A stretch of DNA of 64,000 bases, from the NCBI GenBank assembly GCA_022497145.1, contig MU385883.1, positions 1 to 64,000 on the forward strand, in the 5' to 3' direction. Positions 22,151-32,712 of this stretch are shown in pieces; the stretch's first letter is position 1, and the number at the start of each line of letters is the position of its first letter. A program made the position numbers and the translations under genes. The DNA is from Rostrohypoxylon terebratum (taxonomy: Eukaryota; Ascomycota; Sordariomycetes; Xylariales; Hypoxylaceae). Below the pieces are notes generated by a model, which saw only the letters and a list, made by a program, of their open reading frames with translations, did not search any database and was not told where the DNA came from.

Positions 22151-23631
22151 CTACGGCTCTACTACTCTAGCGCTCCTCTCAGAACTGGTCCCTGACCCTT
22201 CCTCATCGTCGCGACTTTCGTGGTTGACGAATATGAAAGAAACTAGGACTATGGCGGCGCCGATCCAATATACGAAGCTTGAGTATTGCGCATATTGTAT
22301 CATCTCGCCGATAAGCGACAGCGGGATAGTCAACGATAACCCGACGGTGACAACCAATGGTGTCGTCAAGAGCATAGCATAAGCCCATGAAATATCCGAG
22401 ACGAAGGACGATATCGAGTTGATAAGGACAATCATCCAAACCTTGCCAGTCGGAGGTAACTCGAACTGTTTTCGAATTAGCATTTTTTTACTCATCACCC
22501 ATATGGCCACGACTCATAACATTGAATAACTTACCGGCTCGACTCCCGTGAAATGCAAGATGAAAAACAGCGGCCAGAGAATCAAGATATTGAAAACGCC
22601 CACGAGGCCGAAAAACAAAGGCATATTGACCCTATCCTCGTTCCCGATGCGAACCTTCATGACGACGACGTACAAGCCATAAACGACGGCGCTGAACAAA
22701 GCCATAGCGTCCCCTATCGCGATCTGCTTCTGGCTCTTATGCGGGAAGTTGCCCCTATTATCGTCATTATCCGAGCCCGACAAGTCCACGGTCGAAATAA
22801 GCACGATTCCCAGAAACGAAGCTAGGACGCCGACAAGCTTGCGGACGGAGAAGGCCTCAATGCGCATGGCGGCGCAGAACACGAGCGTCCAGACGCTGCT
22901 TGTAGACGTTAATATCGTCACACTGCCCACGCTCGTGTACTCCAGGCACGCCGAGGCGAAGTAGTTGCCGAAGAACCAGATCATGCAGAACTCGAGACTG
23001 AACCGCGCCGTCTCGAAAAACCCTAGTTTGTCGCTCGGCTTCGGTAGGTCCGCTGCCTCGAGGCTATCCTCATCTTCTACTAGTAATCGTTCCCTCGCCG
23101 TTAAGTCCTCTTCCTCCTGCGTCTTGAGTCTTTCGGCTCCCCCGTGTCTTGCCGCCCTCCATTCCTGAATCGCCTGGTTTTTGACACGGGTAATGCCGCC
23201 ATTTTGTATCACGTATTTTATGGATATTGGGATCATAGACAGCGCAAATATCGATGTATTGACGTAAACTAGGAAGAACGGTTTATCGTAGGTATGATCG
23301 GAGAATATGTACTTCGCAACATGTTTAGTTAGTTGAGGGGCCACGTCAGCGAATTTCTCGCACTTATATAAAGACTCACGCTGGCGAGGAAGTTTGACAC
23401 TGTCCAGAGGAATACTGTCACTAGCAGGAGACTTATACCCAGAGTCCTCCTTGCCATATTAAAGGCCCCGCCTTTCCGTGTGAGACTGGGTATGCTCCCC
23501 CATGACATCGACGAGCTAGCCATATTATCCTCGGGTACGGATAGTTCGGAAAGCCTCCGTCTCGGCGCCGTATACTCTGTTTGGGGTTCGGCTACAGCCG
23601 TATATACCGGCGGTGGTTCTTGTCGGGTCAT
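22151..23631 (-). CDS. SLC35F-type drug/metabolite transporter (DMT superfamily), vacuolar-membrane type
   Basis: Three exons, 23380-23631, 22535-23311 and 22151-22465 (introns of 68 and 69 nt, both phase 0), give 447 aa from the ATG at 23631. About ten hydrophobic segments are visible: TLGISLLLVTVFLWTVSNFLAS, FFLVYVNTSIFALSMIPI, FCMIWFFGNYFASACLEYTS, SVTILTSTSSVWTLVFCAAM, LVGVLASFLGIVLIST, MALFSAVVYGLYVVVM and four more to the C-terminus. A cytoplasmic loop of about 60 acidic residues (TQEEEDLTARERLLVEDEDS) follows TM2. The SNFLASYIFSDHTYDKPFF motif across the first junction matches the SLC35F5/YML018C/Thi74 group of multi-pass EamA-like carriers. The substrate is unknown; the yeast homologue is vacuolar. 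The acidic tail is soluble. Confidence 0.82.
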
Positions 23632-24715
23632 ATCGTCGTCCAATGGGCGAAGCGCAATATATTCGAAGGGCAATTCAGGGAGGATAATCCGCGTGGGACG
23701 AAGCCGTCTAACCACGAAGCAAACGATTGGATTGGCCGCGAAAGATACAAGGATCAAGGCTAGAAGAAAGGAGGGACATGAAGACGCAAATATAAAAAGT
23801 AAAGGGGAAGAAAAAAATAATGAACAAAATAATGATCTGTTTGACAAGTGGTCTGGTCTAAAAATGAGGGTGGGATTTGAAGTTCTGAAACAAATCGTGC
23901 AAGTGAAAAGGTTCGATTCGATGATTCGGGAGATTTGGTTTTGCGCCGTCGGTGGTCTCACTGTCTCACACACCGAGACCAACTAACTAGTGTAAATCCC
24001 CTGTAATTCCAGTTGGTCCAGTTGGTCTACATAGTGGTTGACCCCCCCCCATGCCCCTGCGTTCACGCTAAGGTTCTACAGCATAAAGGATCAGCATAAG
24101 CGGGAGGAAAGCGGGATATCGGATTTAATACATTTTATGAAGTCGATTGTTACCATCTATTACATAAGCTACATATCATCACAGCAAGGTTCACAGCAAG
24201 GTTGTCACAGGTTCATCTTAGTCAGGATGCCTCATGACCGACTAGTGATGTAAAAATGTAAAAAAAGGGTTGCATATTCCAGTCACAAGCTAAGATATAC
24301 ATAGACACTTCCAAAGTTCACTGATAACAAGACAATCACTTTCTGAATGCTAACTGGAAATTATCGAAATGCCTTAATACCTAGAGTCCCCCAATCAGTG
24401 GACCTTGATGGGACGCCTAAGACTCGAATTTACCGTCCCGTGCTGTACCAACAGGACAGCTCAAAATGCGATGCATCAACTGCTCTATACACTTCTTACG
24501 GACGTGGTTCCTGAAAAACCCACTGCTCCGAATCTCGTAAATAGTTCCTGGGAGCGCCTGAAATCCCAAGTCTTTCATACAAGAAGGCGAACGATGGTTG
24601 AGAAGGCGTATTGATCCGCGAGTGGAGGCCAAGGTTTGGTCAGACTGTGATAGAAAGCCCGACATGACAATACGTGAGATGGGTGAAATGCTGTGATATG
24701 AACGATTGGCAGCTC
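23632..24715. other. Intergenic between two minus-strand genes
   Basis: Contains the 5' side of the transporter gene and the 3' side of YPT7. Open frames extending upstream of the transporter ATG lack in-frame methionines of note. No RNA gene is seen. Confidence 0.45.
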
Positions 24716-25723
24716 TCAGCATGCGCAACCATCGCGGTCGTTCTCGATGTGGATGTTGATAGGGTCTTGGTACTCTCCGCTGAACTCCTCTGACTCTTCT
24801 TGTGCTAAGGCATTTCGTGCAATAACTAGGTGCACGGGGATTAGCGTGGTCAGGTAACAGGAAAGGAAACAGGATAACTACCTTCAAAAGCTTGCTCAAC
24901 ATTCACCGCTTCCTTTGCGCTCGTCTCAAAATATGGAATGTCGCCCTTGGAGTGACAGAAAGTAGCAGCTCGCTTACTCGAGATCTGGGAATCGTAAGTT
25001 ACATGTCCTCTTAGAGGTTGATCTCATCACTCACCACTCGCTTGCTCTCCTCGACATCGATCTTGTTTCCAAGCACAACCTTCATAATCCCGTTAGTTCC
25101 TATCTGTGCAAGATGGTGCATATATGTTTCTTACAAAGGGAAAGTTCTCGGGGTCCCGAGGTGAAGCTTGGATTAAGAATTCATCTCTCCAGCTATCCAG
25201 CGCATCGAAACTCTTGGAGTTGTTTACGTCGAAGACCAACACACAGCAATCGGCACCTCGGTAAAAAGCAACGCCTAACGACTGGAAGCGCTCCTGTCCG
25301 GCTGTATCCCAAAGCTATTTATCATCAGCGACCGTTCCTTAATGCCATTTTCTTGAACATATAGTCCTCATACCTGCATCGTAACTTGTCGGTCATCGAC
25401 CAAGACCTCTCGAGTTAGAAAGTCGGCACCGATGGTGGCTTTGTAACTGGCACTAAACTTCTTGTTGACCTGTAGAATAGATAACATCAGCCTCGGGCCT
25501 CTAATCGAAGAAATGGCGGAGTCGCAGGGGTGGGATGTTCGTCTCGGCAAACCGTAACATACATATTGGTTCATCAAACTTGTCTTTCCAACACCACTGT
25601 CGCCGAGGATAATGACCTGAATAATCGAAATGTCAGCCCAAAGAAATACACCAATCAACCAGGTCCACAAGGTCCAAGTAGGAATCGGTGTACCTTCAAG
25701 AGAACCTTCTTCCTAGAAGCCAT
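24716..25723 (-). CDS. ypt7: Rab7-family GTPase Ypt7
   Basis: Seven exons: 25694-25723, 25563-25616, 25374-25469, 25135-25314, 25035-25079, 24882-24984 and 24716-24825. The six introns are 50-93 nt; all phases close and give exactly 205 aa, the usual length. Signatures are the P-loop GDSGVGKT (15-22), the effector region KATIGADFLTRE, WDTAGQERFQSLG (from 62), NKID (125-128), ETSAKE and the C-terminal double prenylation motif CAC (203-205). Ypt7 directs homotypic vacuole fusion, late endosome and autophagosome fusion with the vacuole through HOPS. The first exon encodes only ten residues (MASRKKVLLK), so gene finders may miss it. Neighbouring genes are unrelated. Confidence 0.97.
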
Positions 25724-26783
25724 GGTGATAAGTCAAGGCGATCGACCTCTGTAGACTGAAATTAATTAGGTAAAAGAAGTCGATTGAGAGATTTCCGGTT
25801 ATGCGCTGCCTTGAAATAATTGGGATCGGAGGGAGGCGACGGGTATTTTGCGTGGGACGGTCGGTGGTTAGAGGGTGATGTTTGGATCGAGGTTGTTGTT
25901 ATTGTGATTGCAGTAGTAATTGTAGGTGCTAATAGGTAAGTTGCAGTTTGGGACCTGGACGACCTGGGCGACGAGTGGATAAAGCATTAAGCGTTGGTCG
26001 GACCTTCGCCGATACCTACCTGATACATACAGGAGCTGATAAGGCCCTGTAGCTTTATAAACTTAGCGGGCACGAGATCAATTACAGTGGCTGGAAGCAG
26101 CCACACTCTCACCAATAGGTACTGAAGCCACATGAATTTTCCACGGCATAAGGTTTAAGGTTTCAGGCAGTTGCCAATTCAATCTGACGATGACTTCTAT
26201 TAATTCAAACTTTATGATATCACCTTGTAAATTCCAATGTCGTTTTATGTCGATAAATCAGATGAATTATCTCGATAATGGACTGATCCATCGTTTCCTA
26301 CGATAGTCGAGGTAGGAACTATCCTAGATTCCTACCTAGTCCTTACTATGTAGTATATGTAGTATGCGGCCCCCTGCGTCACTACGGCTAGCGGATTAGG
26401 ACATTAGCTTGTGTTATCACATGCATCAATCCATTACTCAGCTATGTTCCATGGATGGATGGATGGATGAATATGATCTAGGACATCACTAGGTTTCGAC
26501 ATCGAGGTTTGTGAGATATCGATCTGGTAGAACAGAAGAGTCTCAACTTCTATCGACGATTGAAAACAATGGATCAAATAAGGAACCCTGCAAGTGCGAG
26601 GGGAGATTCGATCGAAGTACCGTCATGATGTCATACTTCATCATCTCCCATTGTATGGCATCACTGTTATGGCATAAATGCTTACCTTGAGTACCTACCT
26701 GGGTAATAGTATTCCAGCTTTGAAATACACATCTTTAACCAATACCCACCTACGTACTACGATTCAAAACTGGTTGTTCAAAA
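25724..26783. promoter_or_regulatory. Divergent intergenic region upstream of YPT7 and the small mitochondrial-type gene
   Basis: About 1 kb shared by two divergent genes. It includes a GGAT tetranucleotide run at 26449-26467 and AT-rich, CCTAG-containing stretches around 26320-26350. No gene or RNA is recognised. Confidence 0.45.
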
Positions 26784-27416
26784 ATGGTAGCTATTCGAGT
26801 AAGCAACTCCATGAACGCTCTACGAGCAGCTCGTATCCGGGCTCCCCAAACCTACCGTACTTTCGCTACCAGCCCTCGCTTTTACGCGCAAGGCTACGGT
26901 GATGGGAAGGGAAACCCGGTTCAGGATGATTCTAGAAACCAACCTCCTACGAGCAACCTACAAGAAGCGTCCGAACATCCCGGCCCCTCACCCCCAGACG
27001 TAGGCAAGAAAGCCACCTCGGGGCCGACTAAAGCCGGGCTGAACCAGAGCATGAAGAATGCCGCGGCCAACGAATCAGGGGAGAAGCAACCCAAGCCCAA
27101 GTCGCCTGAGCATGCTAGCGCGCAATCCGGTGGGTCTCGGTCCAAAGAAGCTACGGAGACGGGAGGCAGTCCCACAGGAGGCAACATCGCCGACGCGGCG
27201 AGCCGGAAGGGAGGCGAGGCTTTGAAAGGACCGCAGGGCAAGGGCGCGCCCAGCCCCAAGATACACAACCAGGCGATTCCGGGAGTTCAGTCGGGGCTGA
27301 GTGACGAGCAGAAGCAGGAGGTCGAAAGGCATAACGCGGACTTCGAGAAGCGGCACGACCGCGCCGCGCCGGCGTCCGACGATAAGGTCGATCCTAAGTT
27401 TTGGAAGGGGACGTGA
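26784..27416 (+). CDS. Small conserved fungal protein with mitochondrial presequence
   Basis: Intronless, 210 aa. The first 35 residues (MVAIRVSNSMNALRAARIR, then RTFATSPRFYAQG) form an Arg/Ser/Ala-rich amphipathic segment without acidic residues, the usual shape of a fungal mitochondrial targeting signal with a cleavage-like RFYA site. The rest is Gly/Pro/Ser/Lys-rich and looks disordered, with short motifs such as EHPGPSPPDVGKK and a C-terminus KVDPKFWKGT. I know of similar uncharacterised ascomycete proteins but no assigned function. There are no membrane segments or catalytic motifs. Codon use and composition resemble those of neighbouring genes. Confidence 0.7.
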   Translation: MVAIRVSNSMNALRAARIRAPQTYRTFATSPRFYAQGYGDGKGNPVQDDSRNQPPTSNLQEASEHPGPSPPDVGKKATSGPTKAGLNQSMKNAAANESGEKQPKPKSPEHASAQSGGSRSKEATETGGSPTGGNIADAASRKGGEALKGPQGKGAPSPKIHNQAIPGVQSGLSDEQKQEVERHNADFEKRHDRAAPASDDKVDPKFWKGT

Positions 27417-27956
27417 GTGCTTGTATTCTAATTATTTGAAATGGGTGATTACACCATCATTACTGTTGTTTACCACGCTGTTTGGTTGTAGTATAACATA
27501 ACTGACTTATCGTGGGCACAGCGGCGGTCGTAACCAAACGGAGGGGGTTGATTGGAATGCATAGTTATGGACAAGATGTCGTGCTATCAGTTCTGATGCA
27601 CTCGTTCGGGGGATAATTAAATACACGATTTTATACTCACTTCATTCAAGAAGGTTTCTAATATTATTTCCATGCCCTTTTATGTGACCGGAATAGCATA
27701 AAATTGTGAGTGCATTGTGAAAGTCGGATCTTAGCGGAGCCGAAAGTGAATTTAAAGTTGAGGACGGAAACTCGGCACTAGCCTGAGCTCCAACCAACCA
27801 ATTTAAACCCCCGAAACGGGGGCTACTACCCGCAGTTACCCGCCACTTTCAACATTCAACATTCACCATTCTTACATCACATAAAGCATCAAAGAAAGCC
27901 AATTTTCTAATGTGAAGATTCCATGGATAGCAGGCCGCCAATAATCCAAAGACTCG
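27417..27956. promoter_or_regulatory. Intergenic between two plus-strand genes
   Basis: Contains the 3' end of the small mitochondrial-type gene and the promoter of the next gene. CCAACCAACC and repeated ACATTCAAC units occur near 27791-27870. No other gene is seen. Confidence 0.4.
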
Positions 27957-29375
27957 ATGGCGGATGAGGACCTCCTGCGTCGGATCCACGAGCTGGAGGA
28001 CCTGGACCTAGCAGCGCTCCTCTGCCTCATCAGCCGCGAGCACTGCATCGTCAGCACCGAATCCGCCGAGCTCGATGACCTAGTCGAGGAGCTGCGGCTC
28101 GTTGCCTCGCAGACCTTCCATCTATCCTCCGCCGTGGTAGATTGTACTCCACACACAACCCTCGACGACCTCGCCGCCTCCATCCAGCTACTTCCGCCTC
28201 CTCCGCCTCCACCCACACCCAAGCCGCAGCAACTGCGCACGCGTACTCCGCGAACACCCTCTGCCTCCCCCCTCCGACGCCGCGGCACCGAGTCCTCCTA
28301 CTTCCGCGGCAGTCCCATACTCGGCAACACCACCACCACCAGCGGCACCGGCACCGCCGTCCCCAGCACCCCAAGCCACAGCCACACGCGGCAGTACTCC
28401 TCCACAACCCCCCATCACCCTCCCCCACAGATCGCCAACGTGATCTTAGCCAAGAACCTCGACCGCGCGCCCAAAGACGTACAGATCCAATGTCTGGAGC
28501 TCCTGCGCACGCGGCGCATCCTAACGCGCACGAGCGTGCAGACGGCGCCTAAGCAGTTCCTGTTCGTCGCCGTGCTCGAGTCCGGGGGAGCGGGACGCCT
28601 GGTCTCGCATCTGAACGACTTATTCTACGTCTCGCACTGGCATGACCCGGAAGATGGGTTCGCGCATTTGGAGGAGCAGGAGGAGGAGGAACGGTCTAGG
28701 GGAGAAGATGACAACGAGGGGAGTAATAATAGGGAGAAGGAGAGGGAGAGAGAAAGGGAGAGAAAAGAAGGCGAAACCTCAAGCCTATCCGACTTCTCCT
28801 CTTCCAGCGTCGTAGTCCGCCGCCGCAGCGTAGCCGACCCGCAGACCCCATCTACGCCCAAAGCGAGCCGCGCCCGCAGCACGCACAGCACCGCCGCCGT
28901 CGTCATCAAGAAGAGCGACCAAGCATCCACCTACAGCGCCTCGATCTCCAGCTCCCGCTCCCGCGTCCCTTTCCCCGTCCTCATGGAACCCGACATCGCA
29001 TCCCTCGCGCTGCTCTCCCGCGACGTGCACATATCCATCGAGGTGCTCCGCTACCTCATGAACATCGTCACCTTCCTACGCCTACACCGCTTCGTCGCGC
29101 CCGGCGGCGGCGGCGCCACGCCCCAAGCTACGAAGCACTTCGAGACGTTAGCGAAGAGCTTAGCCGCGATACACGGGCTCGACTACGTGACGCCCTCGCT
29201 GGTCGGGCTGGCGGCGAAGAAGGCGTACGCGCACCGGCTACGGATCGCCGCCGCGAGCGAGGAGAGGAGCTTGCAGTGGGGGAGCGAGGTTGGCGCCGTA
29301 GAGGCCATGCTAGAGGGTGTTGATGCGGAGTTCGTTATCGAGGATGTGTTGGGCATGGTGGAGGCGCCGTTGTGA
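27957..29375 (+). CDS. MoxR/Mg-chelatase-like protein lacking Walker motifs
   Basis: One exon, 472 aa. The N-terminus (DEDLLRRIHELEDLDLAALLCLISREHCI) is helical, followed by a Pro/Ser/Thr-rich linker. A middle block, VILAKNLDRAPKDVQIQCLELLRTRRI then FLFVAVLESGGAGRLVSHLNDLF, resembles the part of ChlI/MoxR AAA+ proteins after Walker B. A Glu/Arg-rich insert follows. The last 130 residues (from PDIASLALLSRDVHISIEVLRYLMNIV to DYVTPSLVGLAAKKAYAHRL) look like the AAA lid. No GxxGxGK P-loop or DExx box is visible, so ATPase activity is unlikely. Similar fungal proteins have been labelled magnesium chelatase by homology; fungi have no such pathway, so its role is unknown. It is convergent with GDA1. 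Confidence 0.6.
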   Translation: MADEDLLRRIHELEDLDLAALLCLISREHCIVSTESAELDDLVEELRLVASQTFHLSSAVVDCTPHTTLDDLAASIQLLPPPPPPPTPKPQQLRTRTPRTPSASPLRRRGTESSYFRGSPILGNTTTTSGTGTAVPSTPSHSHTRQYSSTTPHHPPPQIANVILAKNLDRAPKDVQIQCLELLRTRRILTRTSVQTAPKQFLFVAVLESGGAGRLVSHLNDLFYVSHWHDPEDGFAHLEEQEEEERSRGEDDNEGSNNREKERERERERKEGETSSLSDFSSSSVVVRRRSVADPQTPSTPKASRARSTHSTAAVVIKKSDQASTYSASISSSRSRVPFPVLMEPDIASLALLSRDVHISIEVLRYLMNIVTFLRLHRFVAPGGGGATPQATKHFETLAKSLAAIHGLDYVTPSLVGLAAKKAYAHRLRIAAASEERSLQWGSEVGAVEAMLEGVDAEFVIEDVLGMVEAPL

Positions 29376-29867
29376 GTCATGGCTACCTAGGTACCTACAC
29401 ACGCAGGTACTAGGGTAAGATGAGCGTTGTCGTGTTGTGATACCCATTTATGTGGTTTTACATGAATATTACTACAATAGAACGAGAACGATCATATCGA
29501 TTTTAGAGTGCAGGTAGTGATGATAATAACATCCAAACCTTATACTAGATTGAAAAAGCATTTCACGACTTCAGACATGTTATCCATATTGCGTTGGTCG
29601 TAATTTTGTGTACAATTCAGCGGTACCTAAACCTAACCTGACGTCGCAAGCACTATTCCATCTTTCATCAAGACGCGAATGCCGAAGCCGTGCTTCGCCT
29701 TCGTGCCGCACTCACTTTTACAGCAATCATTCATGATCCGAAACGCCAGCCTCGTAGGGCATACCGTGCCATACGTTTCCGTGCCTTCCTCATTTCATTA
29801 AAGGTTGTAAGGTCCTCTCTCTATAGTCATGTCCTCGACCCTTTCGTCAAGGCGTTATATGGTCTAA
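29376..29867. other. Shared 3' region of the MoxR-like gene and GDA1
   Basis: A gap of about 490 bases between convergent stops. No gene or RNA seen; presumably both 3' UTRs. Confidence 0.4.
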
Positions 29868-31630
29868 TTAGTAGGTCTGGCTGACCTTGCATGACCAGCC
29901 AGAGTTCTTAGATAGTAGAGGAAGACTACACGTATGTTAGCATTTGTAAAGATCATAAGACGAAAAAGGGAAGGCTTACCTGGCTCCCAAGCACCATCCC
30001 AACTCATTGCCCTTGATCTTCTTGGCGATCTTGACCTCTCTATCAATCGGCATCTCGTAGCCAGTATGTAGCAAGCCGATCATGAAGTTCAAGTCCAAGC
30101 AGTACTCCCCGCGATCGCGGAGCTCATCCAAAGCACCGGGAACATTGCTGAATGCATCCCAGGCTTGTTCACCACCGCAAACAGCGTGGGCAAGCTCGTG
30201 AAGTTCACGAAGGGTGAAGCTGTCCGGCATACCTAGAGGCTTGGTGCGGTCGAAGAAGAAAGAGAAGATATACACATCCTCCGTAGCAAATGTCTTAGAT
30301 AGCGACGGCTGGTGGATACCGTTGAAGGAGCACGGTGCTAGCTTGCAAGTCGCGTCCTTGTTCAGAATGCGCTCTGCTAGAGCGCGGCATTGAGCCGGGG
30401 CCGGAGTCGCAGGACCGGTCACGTTGAGCTCGACCTCGCCCTGGCCAAGCGGGCTATCCTCACCAAGCTTAACCTTGATAGTATCAGTCTGACCAGAGTT
30501 GATGCAAGGGTGGTTGAGAATGGGCTTCTGGAGGAAGCCACTAGACTTCTCCTTGCTGTAGATGTCGTGGAGTAGGCTTAGGTGGATGGAGTTGCGAGCA
30601 GCCATCAAACCATAACCCAAATGAGAGTGTTGGTACAGTTCGAATTTGCGACCGCCGAAAGAGAGCTCGTACTTGTGATCGCCCTCGGCCAGCTTCTCGG
30701 GCATACCGCCGGAAGCAAGTCCCTTAAACGTAGGCTCGAAGACGATCTGAGTAGAACCACCACCAAGATCGAAAATAGCAGCAGTCGGGCTCTGGTCGGG
30801 ACCGCCAATCTTGCCTAGGAGGTAGTTGGTGGTAATCCAGGCATACACACCTTCGTCGGAACCGTCCATAATTGCGACACCGTTCTCCTCTTTCGAGACG
30901 ACGGGGAATGGGTAGTCTTTTTCAAGGTGGCTGCGAACGGCTTCCAAGATTCGGTCGCTAGCCTCCGGACCGATCATTCGCAGACCAGCGGTCGCCTTTA
31001 CGGCGACGGGACTGCAACCCTTCAACTTGTCGGGAACGGTCTTCATCGCAACGGCCATAAGATCGTCCAAGGTCTTCGCGGCAGCAAGAGGATCGTCCTT
31101 ATACTTGCTCAAGCCACCAACGCTCTTCTCAGTCATCTTGAATTCTTCCTTCTCCAATTCTGGGGTCGGTCCGCAGTTGTTGAACTTGTACACGTGGATA
31201 CGAGATCCAGTGCTACCAGCGTCGATCATGAGTACATATTGTACGATCGGCTTGTCCTTAGAAAACGATTTCGTACATTTGTCGGTTCCATACGAAGAAT
31301 CGGAAGGTGTTTGGCCGCCAGTATGCGATACTGTAACGTTCGGTCAGGTTATTATTGAAAACGGTTATTTGGCTTAATCTTCATATGTTCAAACGTACCT
31401 CCTTTAACCACTTCCACTCCCTTGGGCGAAAAGTAGTAGAACAGGAACACCAGGAAAACAACGATGGCCGTGGTCTTCAGCCATCGCGTCTTCTGGGCCT
31501 GGTTCATGGTCGCGTTTTGTATTTTCTCCAGGATGCCGGGTTCTCGGTGTCCCGAGTCGTAGCGCGCAGGTTTCTCGTGAGGATCGTGGTGTACTTGCTT
31601 AGTAGGCAACGAGACCGATGTTCTCCTCAT
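29868..31630 (-). CDS. gda1: Golgi guanosine/nucleoside diphosphatase GDA1 (GDA1/CD39 family)
   Basis: Three exons, 31399-31630, 29980-31330 and 29868-29925 (introns of 68 and 54 nt), give 546 aa. It is a type II membrane protein: a short cytosolic N-terminus, one membrane segment (TTAIVVFLVFLFYYF, about 53-67), then a lumenal catalytic domain. All apyrase conserved regions are present: IDAGSTGSRIHVYKF, KATAGLR, GSDEGVYAWITTNYLLG and IFDLGGGSTQIVFEP. Lumenal Cys residues and an NVT glycosylation site are visible. The last exon encodes only the end, SLPLLSKNSGWSCKV, which completes GWCLGA. Gda1 hydrolyses GDP to GMP in the Golgi lumen, driving GDP-mannose import and thus glycosylation. The ATG at 31630 fits the family; a four-codon upstream ORF sits just ahead. 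Confidence 0.95.
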
Positions 31631-31635
31631 AACCT

Positions 31636-31650
31636 TCAAATGCGATGCAT
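31636..31650 (-). promoter_or_regulatory. Four-codon upstream ORF in the GDA1 leader
   Basis: ATG CAT CGC ATT TGA ends five bases before the GDA1 start codon. If it lies in the mature leader it could reduce initiation at GDA1 or require reinitiation. The transcription start is unknown. Confidence 0.4.
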
Positions 31651-32712
31651 CCCCAAGTGGATCGGGGGAACTTTTCGAAGGGGGAAAGGAGAAGAAGAAA
31701 AAAGGGAAGAAAGGGTAAAAGAAAAAGAGAGCGTAAAGAAGTTAGAACGAGCGATCAACTGTACATGTAACAAGACGAGAAGAGTAAAACTCCCAAAGCA
31801 GACGGAGGCGATGATCGATTCCAGAATAGGGGATGATTTAAATAGGTAAAGGTAAAATAGGATAGAAAAATTGTAATGTTGTAATAATGCTGTAATGCTG
31901 CAATGGTGTTAAAAAAGGGGGGCGAACACAAGCGCAACGCAACTTGTTCAAATGGAAATGGCAATCTCGTCTTGGAGATTTTTCCTGCCAATCTGCCAAT
32001 TTCAATGGGAAGGTTCAATGTCCTTTATCCATAACCTTGGAACCCCTGAAAAAAGCCTTGGCTTCTTTAATTTTAGTTGGTCCTCTGCGTCTTCAGCGTC
32101 TCCAGCGACCAGTCTCTGGTGCAATCTCGGTGGGTCGGTAGTTGCGTACCTTGATCCTTGTTTCTTAGCGCTCTTAAGCCTTAAATATTCCCACCTACAC
32201 CGCCACGTATGCGCTTTATTCCTTGGAACCTTGGAAGTTACTGAGGCAGTTTTAGGTAGTAGGTACCCTTACCACACGGCGCACGCAAGCCTCTCTCCGG
32301 ACCTCTATTAATCAGCCGCAATCGAGACCACCGTTCCCGCGTTTACGCCAATAGTGTAGGTACCTTGGTACCAGGTGTTGCTAGAAGGTGCTACAGGTGC
32401 TTCATATCCACGTCGAGGTCTGACGTACGGGGTCGTTGCCTCCTACGACAGACTACATATTTCTCTCTTTTAAATTGTAAATCACCCTTCGATAGACTAA
32501 TTAAATCATTCACTTTACCATTCGCTTATTGATTCTTTCAAATTGTCCTTACAACTTTCTCAACGTTTATAGACCAATCCTTGAGGTGCATTGCTCCCGA
32601 GGTTTCTACCGTTAATTGATAATACATACGGACTTTATACAGAACCCCCAGGGCCCAGGATCTACCGGTGTAACAACGACGATAATCGCTTATTCACTAC
32701 GAGACCGTCGCA
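31651..32712. promoter_or_regulatory. Divergent intergenic region GDA1 / PPPDE gene
   Basis: About 1 kb between divergent start codons, with a purine-rich AAAGGAGAAGAAG stretch at 31684-31735. No gene seen. Confidence 0.45.

Noticed and set aside
22151..23982. Extended N-terminus for the SLC35F-type transporter
   Set aside because: The upstream open frame would add a Cys/Leu-rich stretch unlike family members. The ATG at 23631 leaves a typical short cytosolic N-terminus.
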